Of a stretch of 47,981 nucleotides of DNA, positions 39,345 through 47,981 are shown one piece after another. Source of the stretch: Streptomyces macrolidinus (GTDB lineage: Bacteria; Actinomycetota; Actinomycetes; Streptomycetales; Streptomycetaceae); NCBI RefSeq assembly GCF_023887685.1, contig NZ_JAMWMR010000038.1, positions 1 to 47,981 of the forward strand, given 5' to 3'. The position numbers and the translations under genes were made by a program. The notes beneath the pieces were generated by a model. It did not search any database, was not told where the DNA came from, and saw only the letters and a program-made list of their open reading frames with translations. Position 1 is the stretch's first letter, and every line of letters begins with the position of its first letter.

Positions 39345-40106
39345 ATGGCTTCGACCCTCGACATCCGTCGCGCTGACGACCGCTTCCACACCCGGGCCGG
39401 GTGGCTGGACTCCCACCACTCCTTCTCGTTCTCCCACCACTGGAACCCCGACAACACCCACTTCGGGCTGCTGCTGGTGACCAACGACGACGTCGTCGCG
39501 CCGGGTACCGGCTTCGATACCCATCCGCACCGCGACATGGAGATCGTCACCTGGGTGCTCGAGGGCAGTCTCGTCCACCAGGACTCCGAGGGGCACAACG
39601 GCGTGATCTACCCGGGTCTGGCGCAGCGGATGAGTGCCGGGGCCGGCATCCTGCACAGCGAGAAGAACGACTCGTGGACCCTGACCGGCCAGCCCGAGCA
39701 CCAGGTCCCGGTCCACTTCCTCCAGATGTGGGTGATCCCCGACGAGGCCGGCCTCCGTCCGGGCTACGAACAACTCGACATCAACGAGGAGCTCGCTCGT
39801 GGGGGCTGGACCACCCTGGCCTCCGGTATGCCCCAGCACGCCGACCAGCAGGCGATCGGTATCCGTCAGAAGCACGCCGCCCTGCACGTCAGCCGTATGC
39901 GCCCCGGCGAGACACTCCAGATCGTCACTGCTCCGTTCGCCCACCTCTTCGTCGCCCGGGGCAGCGCCGAGCTGGAAGGGGCTGGTCCGCTGTCCACCGG
40001 GGATGCGGGACGCATCACGCACGCGGAGGGCCAGCGCATCACCGCCGGTCCTGACGGTGCGGAGATCCTGATGTGGGAAATGACCGCAGCTGTTGCGATG
40101 CGCTGA
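39345..40106 (+). CDS. Pirin-family protein
   Basis: A 253-residue bicupin with an ATG start at 39345 preceded by AAAGGA. The N-terminal cupin has the metal site HPHRDMEIVTWVLEG and a second pair in GAGILHSEKND, giving the His-His-His-Glu set of pirins. Other family features are 'FHTRAGWLDSHHSFSFSHHW', 'VPVHFLQMWVIPDEAGLRPG' and the C-terminal EILMWEM. Pirins are iron proteins with quercetinase-like or redox-sensing roles; in Streptomyces a pirin has been tied to redox and acyl-CoA metabolism. The palindrome at 39246 probably controls it. Confidence 0.95.
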   Translation: MASTLDIRRADDRFHTRAGWLDSHHSFSFSHHWNPDNTHFGLLLVTNDDVVAPGTGFDTHPHRDMEIVTWVLEGSLVHQDSEGHNGVIYPGLAQRMSAGAGILHSEKNDSWTLTGQPEHQVPVHFLQMWVIPDEAGLRPGYEQLDINEELARGGWTTLASGMPQHADQQAIGIRQKHAALHVSRMRPGETLQIVTAPFAHLFVARGSAELEGAGPLSTGDAGRITHAEGQRITAGPDGAEILMWEMTAAVAMR

Positions 40107-40323
40107 CCCGCGGACCTGCTGACCGGCGGCACTGGCAGACCCCACTCCGGCGCGGACCCGGCCGAGTCACTCCGCGACGGTTGCGGGAAGCCTGGCGTGG
40201 TGGGTGGCCCGCTCATCGGACGGGGGCTTGCACCTACGGCAGCGTCCTGGTCGACGTAGAGGCGGGCCAAGGCGTGGACGTGCTGCCCGACCGCACGTCC
40301 GAGACGTTCGCGGGACAGAACAG

Positions 40324-41139
40324 CTAGCGCTTTATGCCCACGCCCGCCAGCAGGCTGATCTGGGCGTCCGTGGGCTCCGTCCCGTCGGCGGGTTCGGCGG
40401 GACGCCAGCGGTGGCAGCAGACGATGCCGGGGTCGATCAGGTCGAGTCCGTCGAAGAAGCGGCTGACGTCGCTGTGCGATCGGAACTGCACCGGAGACCC
40501 GGACCTGGTGTACACCTCCGCGACCTTGTTCCAGGTGACGGGGTCGAAGTCGGGCGTGCAGTGGTTCATGGCCAGGGCACTGCCCACCGGGAGCGGGTCG
40601 AGCAGTCGGCGGATGATGGCGTACGGGTCGTGCGGGTCGGTGATGAAGTGCATCAGGGCATTGAGGGAGAGCGCGATGGGCCGGTCGAAGTCCAGGACCT
40701 CCGAGTCCTGCACGGCGCTCATCAGCGCGTCGGGGTCCCTGACGTCGGCCTCGACGTAGGCCGTGCGTCCCTGCGTCGTGCTGCGCATGAGGCGTTCGGC
40801 GTACATGAGGACGAGCGGGTCGTTGTCGGCGTACACGACGCGGGCGTCGGCCGCGACGGACTGGGCGACCTGGTGCAGGTTGGGCTCGGTCGGGATGCCC
40901 GTGCCGATGTCGAGCCACTGGCGGATGCCGTGCTCCTGCGCCAGGACCCGCGTGGCCCGGTGCATGAACGCCCGGTTCTCGCGGGCGGTCACGTAGAGAC
41001 CGGGGTGGGCCTCGGCGGCGACCAGGGCCGCCTTCTTGTCGATCTCGAAGTGGTCCTTGCCGCCCAGGAAGTAGTCGTACATCCGGGCCGAGTGCGCCTT
41101 GCTCGTGTCGAGACCCCGGCGGGCCTGCCTGGTGCTCAT
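40324..41139 (-). CDS. DUF574 SAM-dependent methyltransferase
   Basis: A 271-residue protein starting MSTRQARRGLDTSKAHSARM at ATG 41139, with GGGGAG upstream. The family hallmarks are 'ARMYDYFLGGKDHFEIDK', motif I 'WLDIGTGIPTEPNLHQVAQ', 'RVVYADNDPLVLMYAERLM', and PIALSLNALMHFI. This is the DUF574/Methyltransf_19 group, present in many copies in Streptomyces and frequently found beside XRE-DUF397-ATPase genes, as here. Targets are unknown. It is transcribed in the same direction as the DUF397 gene upstream, with an 88-base gap, so it may share that transcript. Confidence 0.93.
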   Translation of the reverse strand: MSTRQARRGLDTSKAHSARMYDYFLGGKDHFEIDKKAALVAAEAHPGLYVTARENRAFMHRATRVLAQEHGIRQWLDIGTGIPTEPNLHQVAQSVAADARVVYADNDPLVLMYAERLMRSTTQGRTAYVEADVRDPDALMSAVQDSEVLDFDRPIALSLNALMHFITDPHDPYAIIRRLLDPLPVGSALAMNHCTPDFDPVTWNKVAEVYTRSGSPVQFRSHSDVSRFFDGLDLIDPGIVCCHRWRPAEPADGTEPTDAQISLLAGVGIKR

Positions 41140-41227
41140 GTTCTCCCCTTCACACGTGTGTCTGTCGGCCCGCAGGCCGGGTACGGGACCGGAACCGGTG
41201 TCGTCGCCCTGTGTGCCCGCTGATGCT

Positions 41228-41479
41228 TCACCTGGCGACCAAGTGATCGGCAAGACCCTGTTTGACCCCGCGGACGAACGCGGCGATCTCCTCCGGCGTG
41301 TAGATCAGCGCGGGCCCGGCCGGGTCGGTCGACTGCCGTATGGCCACGCGACCGTCGGCGAGCCGTTTCGTCTCCACGCACTGACCGCCGTTCGGCCCGC
41401 TCCAGGGGCGCTCCCAGCCCTGCTCCCCGAGGTCGAGGGCCGGCATGCCGTTGTAGACGCCTTCGTCGTTGATCGTCAT
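41228..41479 (-). CDS. DUF397 protein
   Basis: An 83-residue protein starting at ATG 41479, which overlaps the stop of the XRE gene by four bases (ATGA). The family patterns are 'WERPWSGPNGGQCVETKRLA', then GRVAIRQSTDPAGPALIYTP and EEIAAFVRGVK, that is W-x-x-P-x-G..G..C-V-E followed by (V/I)-R-x-S and F-x-x-G. DUF397 proteins act as partners of Scr1/WhiJ-type XRE regulators, apparently modulating their DNA binding or stability. Translational coupling to the XRE gene supports that role. Confidence 0.95.
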   Translation of the reverse strand: MTINDEGVYNGMPALDLGEQGWERPWSGPNGGQCVETKRLADGRVAIRQSTDPAGPALIYTPEEIAAFVRGVKQGLADHLVAR

Positions 41480-42342
41480 GAGTACTCCTTGCGCATGCGG
41501 TTCAAGAGCGCTCTGCTGTCCTCGGACGACGTCAGGAGCGCCATACGGGAATGCGCCTCGAGGTGGGCGACGACGTCCGCGCGCTGGTCCAGGTAGACGG
41601 AGGCGGACAAGAGCTCGCTGTAGACGATGTCGGGCAGCTCGGGTTCCTCGAACCGGAAATACGTGAACGGGGCACACGCCCCGACGTGCGCACCAGCGGC
41701 GAAGGGCACGACGTCGAGGCTGACGTGCGCGAGCTCGGACACGTCAAGGAGCCGCTCGATCTGCTCCCGCATCACGTCAGGACCGCCCACCGCCCGGTGC
41801 AGGACGGCTTCCTCCATGACCACCCACAGCGTGGGGGCGTCCTCCCGCTCCAGCAGGCTCTGACGGCGCAGTCGCAGCTCCACGCGGCGCGCGAGGTCCT
41901 CCTCGCTGCCGTTCGGCAACCCGCCGCGCAGCACGGCGCGTGCGTAGTCGGGAGTCTGCAGCAGCCCGGTGACGTACTGGGGCTCGTACGTGCGCAGGGT
42001 CTTGGCGCCGGTCTCCAGGCTGACGTAGGCGGTGAACCAGCCAGGGACGGCGTCGCGATAGGAGTGCCACCAGCCGGGCTCGTTGGCCTGCTCGGCCAGG
42101 TCGACGAACTCCTCGATCTCCTGGCGGTTCGCGCCGAAGGTCTCCAGGAGCTTCTCCACGTAGAGAGGCTTCAGCGCGACCTCGGCCTTCTCCAGGCGGC
42201 GGATCGTCAGGGGTGTTACGCGCAGTGCTTTCGCCGCGTCCTCCAGCGAGGCGCCGGCACCTACCCGCATGTCCTGAAGCCGACGGCCGAGGATCATGCG
42301 CAGGACTGTGGGCGCGCTGGTGCCGGAACGGGCCTCGCTCAC
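41476..42342 (-). CDS. XRE-family regulator of the WhiJ/Scr1 type (DUF5753)
   Basis: A 288-residue regulator with GTG 42342 preceded by AGGAGG. The helix-turn-helix (about 15-70) reads 'LGRRLQDMRVGAGASLEDAA', KALRVTPLTIRRLEKAEVAL. The DUF5753 domain (about 90-280) has 'WWHSYRDAVPGWFTAYVSLE', 'RTYEPQYVTGLLQTPDYARA' and 'ERLLDVSELAHVSLDVVPFA'. Proteins of this architecture include WhiJ and AbaA-locus regulators that influence aerial development and antibiotic production. It forms a coupled pair with the DUF397 gene, and is divergent from an anti-sigma-like ATPase gene. Confidence 0.95.
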   Translation of the reverse strand: MSEARSGTSAPTVLRMILGRRLQDMRVGAGASLEDAAKALRVTPLTIRRLEKAEVALKPLYVEKLLETFGANRQEIEEFVDLAEQANEPGWWHSYRDAVPGWFTAYVSLETGAKTLRTYEPQYVTGLLQTPDYARAVLRGGLPNGSEEDLARRVELRLRRQSLLEREDAPTLWVVMEEAVLHRAVGGPDVMREQIERLLDVSELAHVSLDVVPFAAGAHVGACAPFTYFRFEEPELPDIVYSELLSASVYLDQRADVVAHLEAHSRMALLTSSEDSRALLNRMRKEYS

Positions 42343-42658
42343 GCCCAGCCTCCTAATGGATCGTCAATTCACACATTCTGACAGTGACTTGATGACGACG
42401 CCAGGGTGATACCCGCGCTGCTGAAATTATCAGGGAGTCGGTTGCAGCGTGATTGTGATCCCGCGCATAGTTGACTTGTGAGTGGTCACGTCGCAGCTCT
42501 GGCGCAGCATCTGGCCCGGACGGGAAGCATGATGACGATGCCGTCGTCGGCACCCTGCCGCAGGGCGCCTGCCTCGGCATACACCTCTCACCGCTCGCGC
42601 GGCTGCCCGCACCACCGCACGGCGTCCGCTCCCCGGAAGGCACTGGAAGGCGACATCC
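42343..42658. promoter_or_regulatory. Divergent promoter region of the WhiJ-like locus
   Basis: A 316-base gap between the divergent XRE and ATPase genes, with no credible gene. The part at 42355-42480 is the most AT-rich here and contains TTGATGAC, TGATTGTGATC and GTTGACTTGTGAGTGG, plausible promoter and operator material. The autoregulatory site of WhiJ-type proteins would be expected here. No box can be fixed with confidence. Confidence 0.45.
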
Positions 42659-43117
42659 GTGACTCTGCCCACGCCATCGGCCCCGGCCTCGACCCCCGCC
42701 TTACCCACATCCATGCCGTGCCAGGAGTACTGGTTCGACCTGCCCGCCCTACGCACCAGCGCGAGATCCGCTCGCGACACCGTACGCGCCCGACTCTGTG
42801 ACTGGCAGGTCCCCGGCGACACGTGCTGCGACGCGGTGCTGCTGGTCTCCGAGCTCACCACGAACGCCGTGCTCCACACCGACAGCGGTCGTCTTCTGTG
42901 CGGCCTCACGCTGACCGGCGACGAGCGGCGCCTGCGGATCGAGCTCCACGACGACGGCCGCACGCCGGTCCGCCCGCCCGAGTGCCGCGTCGGTCCCGAC
43001 GAGGAGAGCGGGCGGGGCCTGCTCCTCGTCCAGCAACTCGCGGACCGCTGGGGATCCGCGCGCTCGACGAGGGCCGAAGGCAAGGTCGTCTGGGCAGAGC
43101 TGGCGACCTCCCCCTGA
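42659..43117 (+). CDS. ATP-binding protein, anti-sigma-factor-like (HATPase_c_2)
   Basis: A 152-residue protein from GTG 42659, with GGAAGG eight bases before. The GHKL ATPase fold shows 'AVLLVSELTTNAVLHTDSG' (N-box), RRLRIELHDDGRTPVRPP (G1), and 'ESGRGLLLVQQLADRWG' (G2). Such RsbW/SpoIIAB-like proteins are abundant in Streptomyces and accompany XRE-DUF397 pairs in whiJ/abaA-type loci. It could sequester a regulator or phosphorylate a partner, although most have lost the kinase partner. It is followed by a truncated small gene that probably shared its transcript. Confidence 0.92.
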   Translation: MTLPTPSAPASTPALPTSMPCQEYWFDLPALRTSARSARDTVRARLCDWQVPGDTCCDAVLLVSELTTNAVLHTDSGRLLCGLTLTGDERRLRIELHDDGRTPVRPPECRVGPDEESGRGLLLVQQLADRWGSARSTRAEGKVVWAELATSP

Positions 43118-43212
43118 CGCCCCGCCCACCGGCCGCCCCCGCACACCCCTGCTCCACTGCCCCTCACACGGCGAGGAATCTCTTCTCCTCGATCCCCCGC
43201 AGGAGGCGCCCA

Positions 43213-43533
43213 ATGACCCCCCACGGCGAAACCGCCTCTCCCGTCGTGCTGTACGTATGCGCCGACCGAGCCCTCAGCGCGTCCGGAGCCGCCACGCAGC
43301 GCGCGCAGACAGAAGGCCACGCGTTCGCCCAGGAGTGCGGCCTGACGATCGCCGAGCCCGACCCGGCGCGGCAAGCAGGGTGGTTGTCTGCCGGAAGTTT
43401 GTTTCGACGGCGAGGCAGTGGTACTTCTCCGGGCAGGGCCGCACACGGCCGTGACACCGATCGGGTGTCGGTGACACGGCCGCGCCGGACGTCGGCTCAG
43501 GACCCGTGCACCGGGCGGGGCCGCCGAAGGTGA
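43213..43533 (+). pseudogene. N-terminal fragment of a small Streptomyces protein
   Basis: ATG 43213 has AGGAGG seven bases upstream and starts MTPHGETASPVVLYVCADRA, then 'QTEGHAFAQECGLTIAEPDP'. A family beginning VLYVCA-R with '(R/H)-x-F/Y-A-x-x-x-G-L-T' is common beside ATPase/DUF397 genes. After ARQAGW the sequence turns into low-quality, arginine-rich translation, suggesting that the C-terminal half was replaced at about 43385. The function of the family is unknown. Confidence 0.5.
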
Positions 43534-43612
43534 CGGAGCGATCCGGTGCCCGGGAGTACTGCCGACAACGGGTACGTCGAGCGGTGATCCGGCCTGATCC
43601 GAACGAAAGACC

Positions 43613-46127
43613 CTAGAGAGCGTCCTCCCTTCGCGAGGCGAGCGAGTCGCGGTGGTGCGCCGCCCCGTAACCGCTTTCGGCAGCAAGGTGGTTGGACGAG
43701 ACCGGTGTTGCCTCGGCGTCCGCACCCGTCACGGTGATCGCACCGCTGAGCTTCAGCTGCGCGCCTTGCCCGTCCTGTGGAGCCGCCGTCAGCTCCCAGG
43801 TGTACGGCCCGTTGGGTGAGAACTTCCCGTCCGAGCGCCTGCCGTCCCATGCCGCGGTGAGCTCCGCGCCGTGCTGTACGGCGTCCAGTGTGCGGACGAC
43901 GGTGCCGCCCGCGTCCTTGATCACGATCCGCGCACCCGGAGCCGCCGGCTTGGACAACTGCCAGGAGCCGTCCCAGCGGGCGTCCTTGGGCGACCGGAGG
44001 TCGACGGCCGTCTCGGGGTGGGTCTCGATCTCGGCGAGCGCGGAGGTGGGCACGCCGGAGCCGACCGCACGCATGGCGCCGGGCTTACCACGTCCGGGGA
44101 CGTAGGCCACTCCGCCGCCGAAGCGGTCGACGGCGAAGTAGCCGCGGGCCAGGAAACCGGTGATGTCGGCCAGCGCGCGGGTCGTCACACTGTCGACGGT
44201 GTGGAAGTCGACGAGCTGGAGCTTGCCCGCGGTCTCGTCGTGCAGAACGACGAAGCCGTCGCCGAGTTCGCCCCCCTTGGGGACATCGATCATGCGCTGC
44301 ATGGTGCGGTCCCAGACGCCGGACCCCGCGGGGTCGCCGTGGGCCTCGCACGTCCAGTACACCCAGCGGCCCACGGCCTGAAGGTCGGTCGGCGTACATT
44401 CCTTGCCGAGCGAGAAGGACTCGGTCTTACCCGACTTCAGGTCGGTGGCCTTGACGGTGCCCTTGGTGTCACCGGGTGTCCAGAACGTCGTACCCCAGAC
44501 GGCGGCAGCCGAGGCCGCGCGTGTCAGCAGCACCTTGTCGTCGCCGGACTTCTCGCGATCGATGACGTACTGCTGGTACTGCCCGAAGCCGGACACGTAT
44601 CCGTACCCGAAGACCACGTACCGGCCGGAGGCGTCGACGACCTGCCCGCCGCCCGGCACGGTGAGGACCGCGGCGTCATCGGGATTCGAACGGACCTCGA
44701 TCCCGGAGGCGTGCGTGTAGGTGAAGGTGCCGTCGCCCAGCGCGTACGCGTCGTTGCCCGCGGAGCCACCTGTGCCGTCCGTGCTCAGCGCCGGCTCGGC
44801 CACCAGGCTGCGGGTACCGGCCGACGGGGTGTCACCGAGCTCGATGTGCCGCTTGTACAGTGACGGCAGGTAGTTGGTGTCCGTCTCCTGCACCGCCAGG
44901 TCCCCGGCCGCCAGCGTCACCGCTCCGTACGTACCCGGCTTCGGTGCCACGGCCCGCACCGCGCTCACACCCAGGTTGCCATCGGCCCGCACACTCACCT
45001 TGCGCACGGCCCAGTCGCCCGCCGAACTGCCGCCCGCGACCAGGACGCCGCCGTCGGGCGTCGGGTTCAGCCCGTACGTACCGCCCAGGCGGGCGTGCGG
45101 CAGCAGCGTCTTCGTCTCGCCCCCGCCGATCGGCGCGGCGAGCAGCGGCTCGCCGCGGTCCTTCGGCGCGTCGCTGTTGCGGTACGACTCGGTCTGCCGC
45201 AGCGAGACGACCCAGTCGCCCACCAGCGCGACGAACGACCGCTGCTCGTACGCCGATGCCACGTCGACCGTGGTCTCCGCGCCACCCAGGGCGTCCCGGC
45301 GCAGCAGGTGCACCTTCTGGTCGCCGTACGCCGGATCGAACCACCCGGCGTACGTCTCGGAGAACACCACCTGTGTGAAGCTGCTTCCCCACGAGTCCTT
45401 GAGCACGCCGTTGATCTTCCCGGTCGCCAGGTCGACCAGCCCGACCTGGCCCGTCGGGTCACCGGAGACGAAGATCGCCAGCAGGTCGGCATTCGCGCCG
45501 AGCACCTTGTACGACGCCGCGCGTACACCGTTCTCACCGGTCACCGGGGTGCAGCAGATGCAGCGAATCGACGTCACCGCCGGCCGTCCAGGTCGCCGTC
45601 ACCACGGTCTCGCCGAAGGTGCCGAGGTACGTCTGCCCCTCGGGGAGAGTGAACCGGGCCGACGTACCGGCCTTCATGTCCTTCAGCTCGACCGACCGGT
45701 CCGCCCCGGTGGAGACCCCGACCACGTCGGAGGCGTGGCCGCCGATGCGTTCGGCGGAGGTGTCGGCCGGGTCCTTGCCGACGGCCTGCGGGTCGCCGGT
45801 GACGGGACTCCAGCGGTAGGGCGTGAAGTCGCCGCTGTCCAGCTCTGTCCGGTTGAGGTCACCGACGGTGCCTGCCGACTCCAGGTTGTAGGAGCGGGGC
45901 AGATAGCGGTCCGGGGCGTTGATCGTCAGGGACGCAGGGGCGGTCGTCGCGGCATGGGCGCTGGTGAGGAGGAAGGGCAGGGATCCGCCGGTGGCCGAAA
46001 GGGCCATGGTCGTGGCGAGCGCGCCTCGGATGAGTAGTCGTGTTCGGTTCGGTCTGTGGCGTAAGGCCCCGGGACACCTCCAAGTGATCTCCAAAAGGCG
46101 CGTCAGGCTAGCACAGGAGTCGCACAA
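43613..46127 (-). pseudogene. Large secreted repeat protein with FlgD-type Ig domain, frameshifted once
   Basis: Two overlapping frames together encode about 830 residues. The first (46127 to about 45548) has a signal sequence (GALATTMALSATGGSLPFLL, AHA cleavage) and begins a beta-rich domain. The second (to 43613) continues with 'VTGENGVRAASYKVLGANAD', many beta-propeller-like strands (LVDLATGKINGVLKDSWG, 'VFGYGYVSGFGQYQQYVIDR') and a C-terminal FlgD Ig-like fold ARIVIKDAGGTVVRTLD, 'LTAAWDGRRSDGKFSPNGPY'. The frames switch at a CCCC run (45546-45549, read on the minus strand): one C fewer would join them. The rest is intact, so this is either a very recent mutation or a sequence error. The start codon is uncertain. 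The role is extracellular and otherwise unknown. Confidence 0.8.
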
Positions 46128-46146
46128 TATTCGAACCTATTTGCGA

Positions 46147-46978
46147 TTACGGGGTGGGGGCGCGAGTCTCCTTCGGTCGGGAGAGGGGACGACAGAGGGG
46201 CGCGGACAGGTGGGCGGTGAGGGCGGCCTGTAGTGCCTCGGGCTGCTCGATGGCCAGATGCCCGCAGTCGATGACCTTCAAGGTGGCCTGGGGTATGCCT
46301 TCGGCGAGTTCTTCGGCGTGTTCCAGTGGAGTCGCCACATCGTGGGAGCCGCCGACCACCAGGGTGGGCGCGGCAATGCCGGCCAGCTCGGCGCGCAGGT
46401 CGTATGCGGCCAGGGCGTCGCAGCAGGCCGCGTACCCCGCCCGGTCGGCCTCGGCGAGGTTGCCGAGCAGCCCGCGGCCGAAGGGGGTGCTCGCCGAAGA
46501 GGGGGTGGCGAACCAGCGGCCCGGACTGGTCGCCAGGAGCGGAGCGGTGCCCTCACGTCGGACGAGTTCCGCTCGCTCGCGCCAGGGCCCTGGTTGCCCG
46601 AAGTGGGCGGAGGAACAGACCAGGGCCAAGGATGCGACACGCTCGGGACGGAAGGCCGCGAGGTGGATCCCGATGGCTCCGCTCAGGGAGATGCCCGCGT
46701 AGTGAAAGCGGTCCCAGCCATGGTGGTCCGCGAGGTCGAGCACCAAAGACGCGAGGTCCTCGACCGTGGTACGACCCGGTGCGGGATCACGCAGCAGGCC
46801 GGTGGGGGGAGCCACCGTGTCCAGGCAGGTCGAAGCGCAGCACCCGGAAACGGCGGGTCAAGGCAGGCAACGAGGGTTCCCAGACCGCCGTGGACGTACC
46901 CAGGGACGGCCCGAGGACCAGAGGTGGTGCATCGGCCGTACCGACCACGTGGTGGTGCAGCAGGCGGGGCGTGGACAT
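46147..46978 (-). pseudogene. pcaD: 3-oxoadipate enol-lactonase-like alpha/beta hydrolase (pcaD type), frameshifted
   Basis: ATG 46978 has AGGAGG five bases upstream. The first part reads MSTPRLLHHHVVGTADAPPL, 'WEPSLPALTRRFRVLRFDL' and PGHGGSP. The second part in another frame reads 'TTVEDLASLVLDLADHHG', 'FHYAGISLSGAIGIHLAAF' with the nucleophile Ser in GISLSG, 'PTLVVGGSHDVATPLEHAE' with the acid Asp, and DCGHLAIEQPE with the catalytic His. They would join if a six-C run (46804-46809) were five. All catalytic residues remain, so an assembly error or recent loss is possible. It follows a thiolase gene by 19 bases, as in pca operons. Confidence 0.78.
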
Positions 46979-46997
46979 GGTGCCTCCTGGGTCAGGC

Positions 46998-47981
46998 TCA
47001 GCGGTCGAGGACGAGGGCGAGGCCCTGACCCACGCCGACGCAGAGGGTGGCGACGCCCGTGCCCCTGCCCTTGCGGGCGAGTTGGTGAGCGACGGTGCCG
47101 GCAAGGCGAGCACCGGAGGCGCCGAGGGGATGTCCGAAGGCGATGGCGCCGCCCTGCGGATTGAGAATGGCGGGATCGAACTCGGGCCACTCCGCCACGC
47201 AGCCGAGTACCTGGGCGGCGAAGGCTTCGTTCAGTTCGAGGACGTCCAGGTCGGCGAACGTCTTGCCGGCCTTGGCCAGGGCACGGTTGGTGGCCTCGAC
47301 GGGGGCGAGCCCGAAGTACTGCGGGTCGATCGCCGACACCCCCGTGGCCCGGATGCGGGCGAGGGGCTCACGGCCGGTGGCCCGCAGGCCTTCCCCGTCG
47401 ACGAGGAGCAGGGCGGCGGCGCCGTCGCTGAGAGGGGAGGCGTTGCCTGCGGTGACCGTACCGTTTGCCGTGCGGAAGGACGGCTCGAGACGGGCCATGG
47501 CCTCCAACGAAGCGTCCGGGCGCACGCTTTCGTCGGCGGCGACGATGACCGGCTCGCCCCTGCGCCGCGGGACGGGCACCGGCACGAGCTCGGCGTCGTA
47601 CAGGCCCTGTTCCCGGGCGGCGGTGGCCTTTTGGTGGCTGCGCAGGGCGAACTCGTCCTGCTGCTCGCGGCTTGCCTTGTGCTTGTCAGCGATGAGAGTT
47701 CCGCCGACTCACCGAGTGGGATGGTCCACTCAGGGTTCATGTTCGGGTTGACCATGCGCCAGCCCAGAGTGGTGGAGTACAGCTCCGTATGCCCGGCCGG
47801 GAACGGCTTGTCGCTCTTGGGCAGCACATAGGGGGCGCGGGTCATGGACTCCACGCCGCCCGCGACGGCGATGTGGGCGTCGCCGACGGCGATGGCGCGT
47901 GCGGCCTGAACGACCGCTTCCAGGCCGGAGGCGCACAGCCGGTTGACGGTCACCCCGGGTACGGACGTGGGCAGGCCGGCC
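46998..47981 (-). pseudogene. pcaF: Beta-ketoadipyl-CoA thiolase-like (pcaF type), frameshifted, runs off right edge
   Basis: The N-terminal part visible here contains the nucleophile Cys in VTVNRLCASGLEAVVQAARA and 'VAGGVESMTRAPYVLPKSD', then GWRMVNPNMNPEWTIPLGES. After AE the frame breaks at about 47694-47698. Downstream pieces resume the thiolase sequence: NEAFAAQVLGCVAEW, 'GGAIAFGHPLGASGARLAGT' with the catalytic His, and CVGVGQGLALVLDR with the second Cys. The intervening 'IADKHKASREQQDEFALRSH' is readable in the shifted frame. It would convert beta-ketoadipyl-CoA to succinyl-CoA and acetyl-CoA, acting after PcaD. The first residues lie beyond the window. Confidence 0.8.

Noticed and set aside
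44680..44700. tRNA T-arm-like GGGATTCGAACGGACC
   Set aside because: It lies within the secreted-protein coding frame (VRSNPDD on the minus strand) and no acceptor stem, D-arm or anticodon arm can be built around it.

Overview
The window reads as Streptomyces or a close relative. Base composition is very GC-rich with strong third-position GC, start codons are often GTG or TTG, and typical actinobacterial families are present: a mycothiol-dependent isomerase-like protein, a DUF574 methyltransferase, an XRE/DUF397/ATPase trio, CGNR and DUF6131 proteins, and secreted twin-arginine (Tat) hydrolases. It looks like accessory chromosome, perhaps an arm region. Intact one- or two-gene units alternate with truncated, frameshifted genes and the remains of at least eight transposon families. 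I saw no tRNA, rRNA or CRISPR.

Layout. 0-5.2 kb: transposase edge, HEAT-like protein, small hypothetical protein, maleylpyruvate-isomerase-family protein, NAD-dependent epimerase. 5.4-10.15 kb: a compact antibiotic-resistance unit: divergent TetR regulator, ABC-F ribosome-protection ATPase, Vat-type streptogramin acetyltransferase and erythromycin esterase, closed by a hairpin. 10.15-13.9 kb: IS21, ISL3 and ISAzo13 remnants around a DinB-like protein and an MgtC-family protein. 14.0-17.8 kb: NarL-type two-component system divergent from a three-gene ABC exporter. 17.9-23.9 kb: broken glycosyltransferase, MFS exporter, CGNR protein, ABM monooxygenase, broken IRED-like oxidoreductase, Tat-secreted M20 hydrolase. 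24.2-26.1 kb: dnaE fragment, complete IS5-type element, stub of a secreted protein, a wholly palindromic MITE-like element and another transposase stub. 26.1-30.5 kb: methyltransferase/TetR divergent pair with two overlapping operators, HAD protein coupled to a PAS-LuxR regulator, CsbD. 30.6-35.1 kb: mostly broken genes (DedA, IS110, Gfo/Idh, LuxR, NACHT-like tail) with an intact SDR and two small proteins. 35.2-43.5 kb: second Tat M20 hydrolase, nitronate monooxygenase, TnpB tail, pirin, and the WhiJ-like regulatory trio with its methyltransferase. 43.6-47.98 kb: a large secreted protein and pcaD/pcaF-type genes, all three frameshifted.

How they work together. The clearest system is the resistance unit. 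It combines target protection (ABC-F), drug acetylation (Vat) and macrolactone hydrolysis (Ere), which would cover macrolides, lincosamides and streptogramins. It carries three control-like features: a divergent TetR with a candidate operator, an upstream ORF with its own ribosome-binding site overlapping the ABC-F start, and seven 11-bp tandem repeats between ABC-F and vat. A TTA codon in the ABC-F gene and another in the PAS-LuxR gene suggest bldA-dependent, growth-phase-linked translation. The two-component/ABC module resembles antimicrobial-sensing detoxification modules. The XRE-DUF397-ATPase set is a WhiJ-type developmental regulator family.

Limits. Family names come from recognising motifs by eye; no database search was run. 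Frameshifts in C-runs at the right end could be real decay or assembly errors. Boundaries of pseudogenes are approximate.
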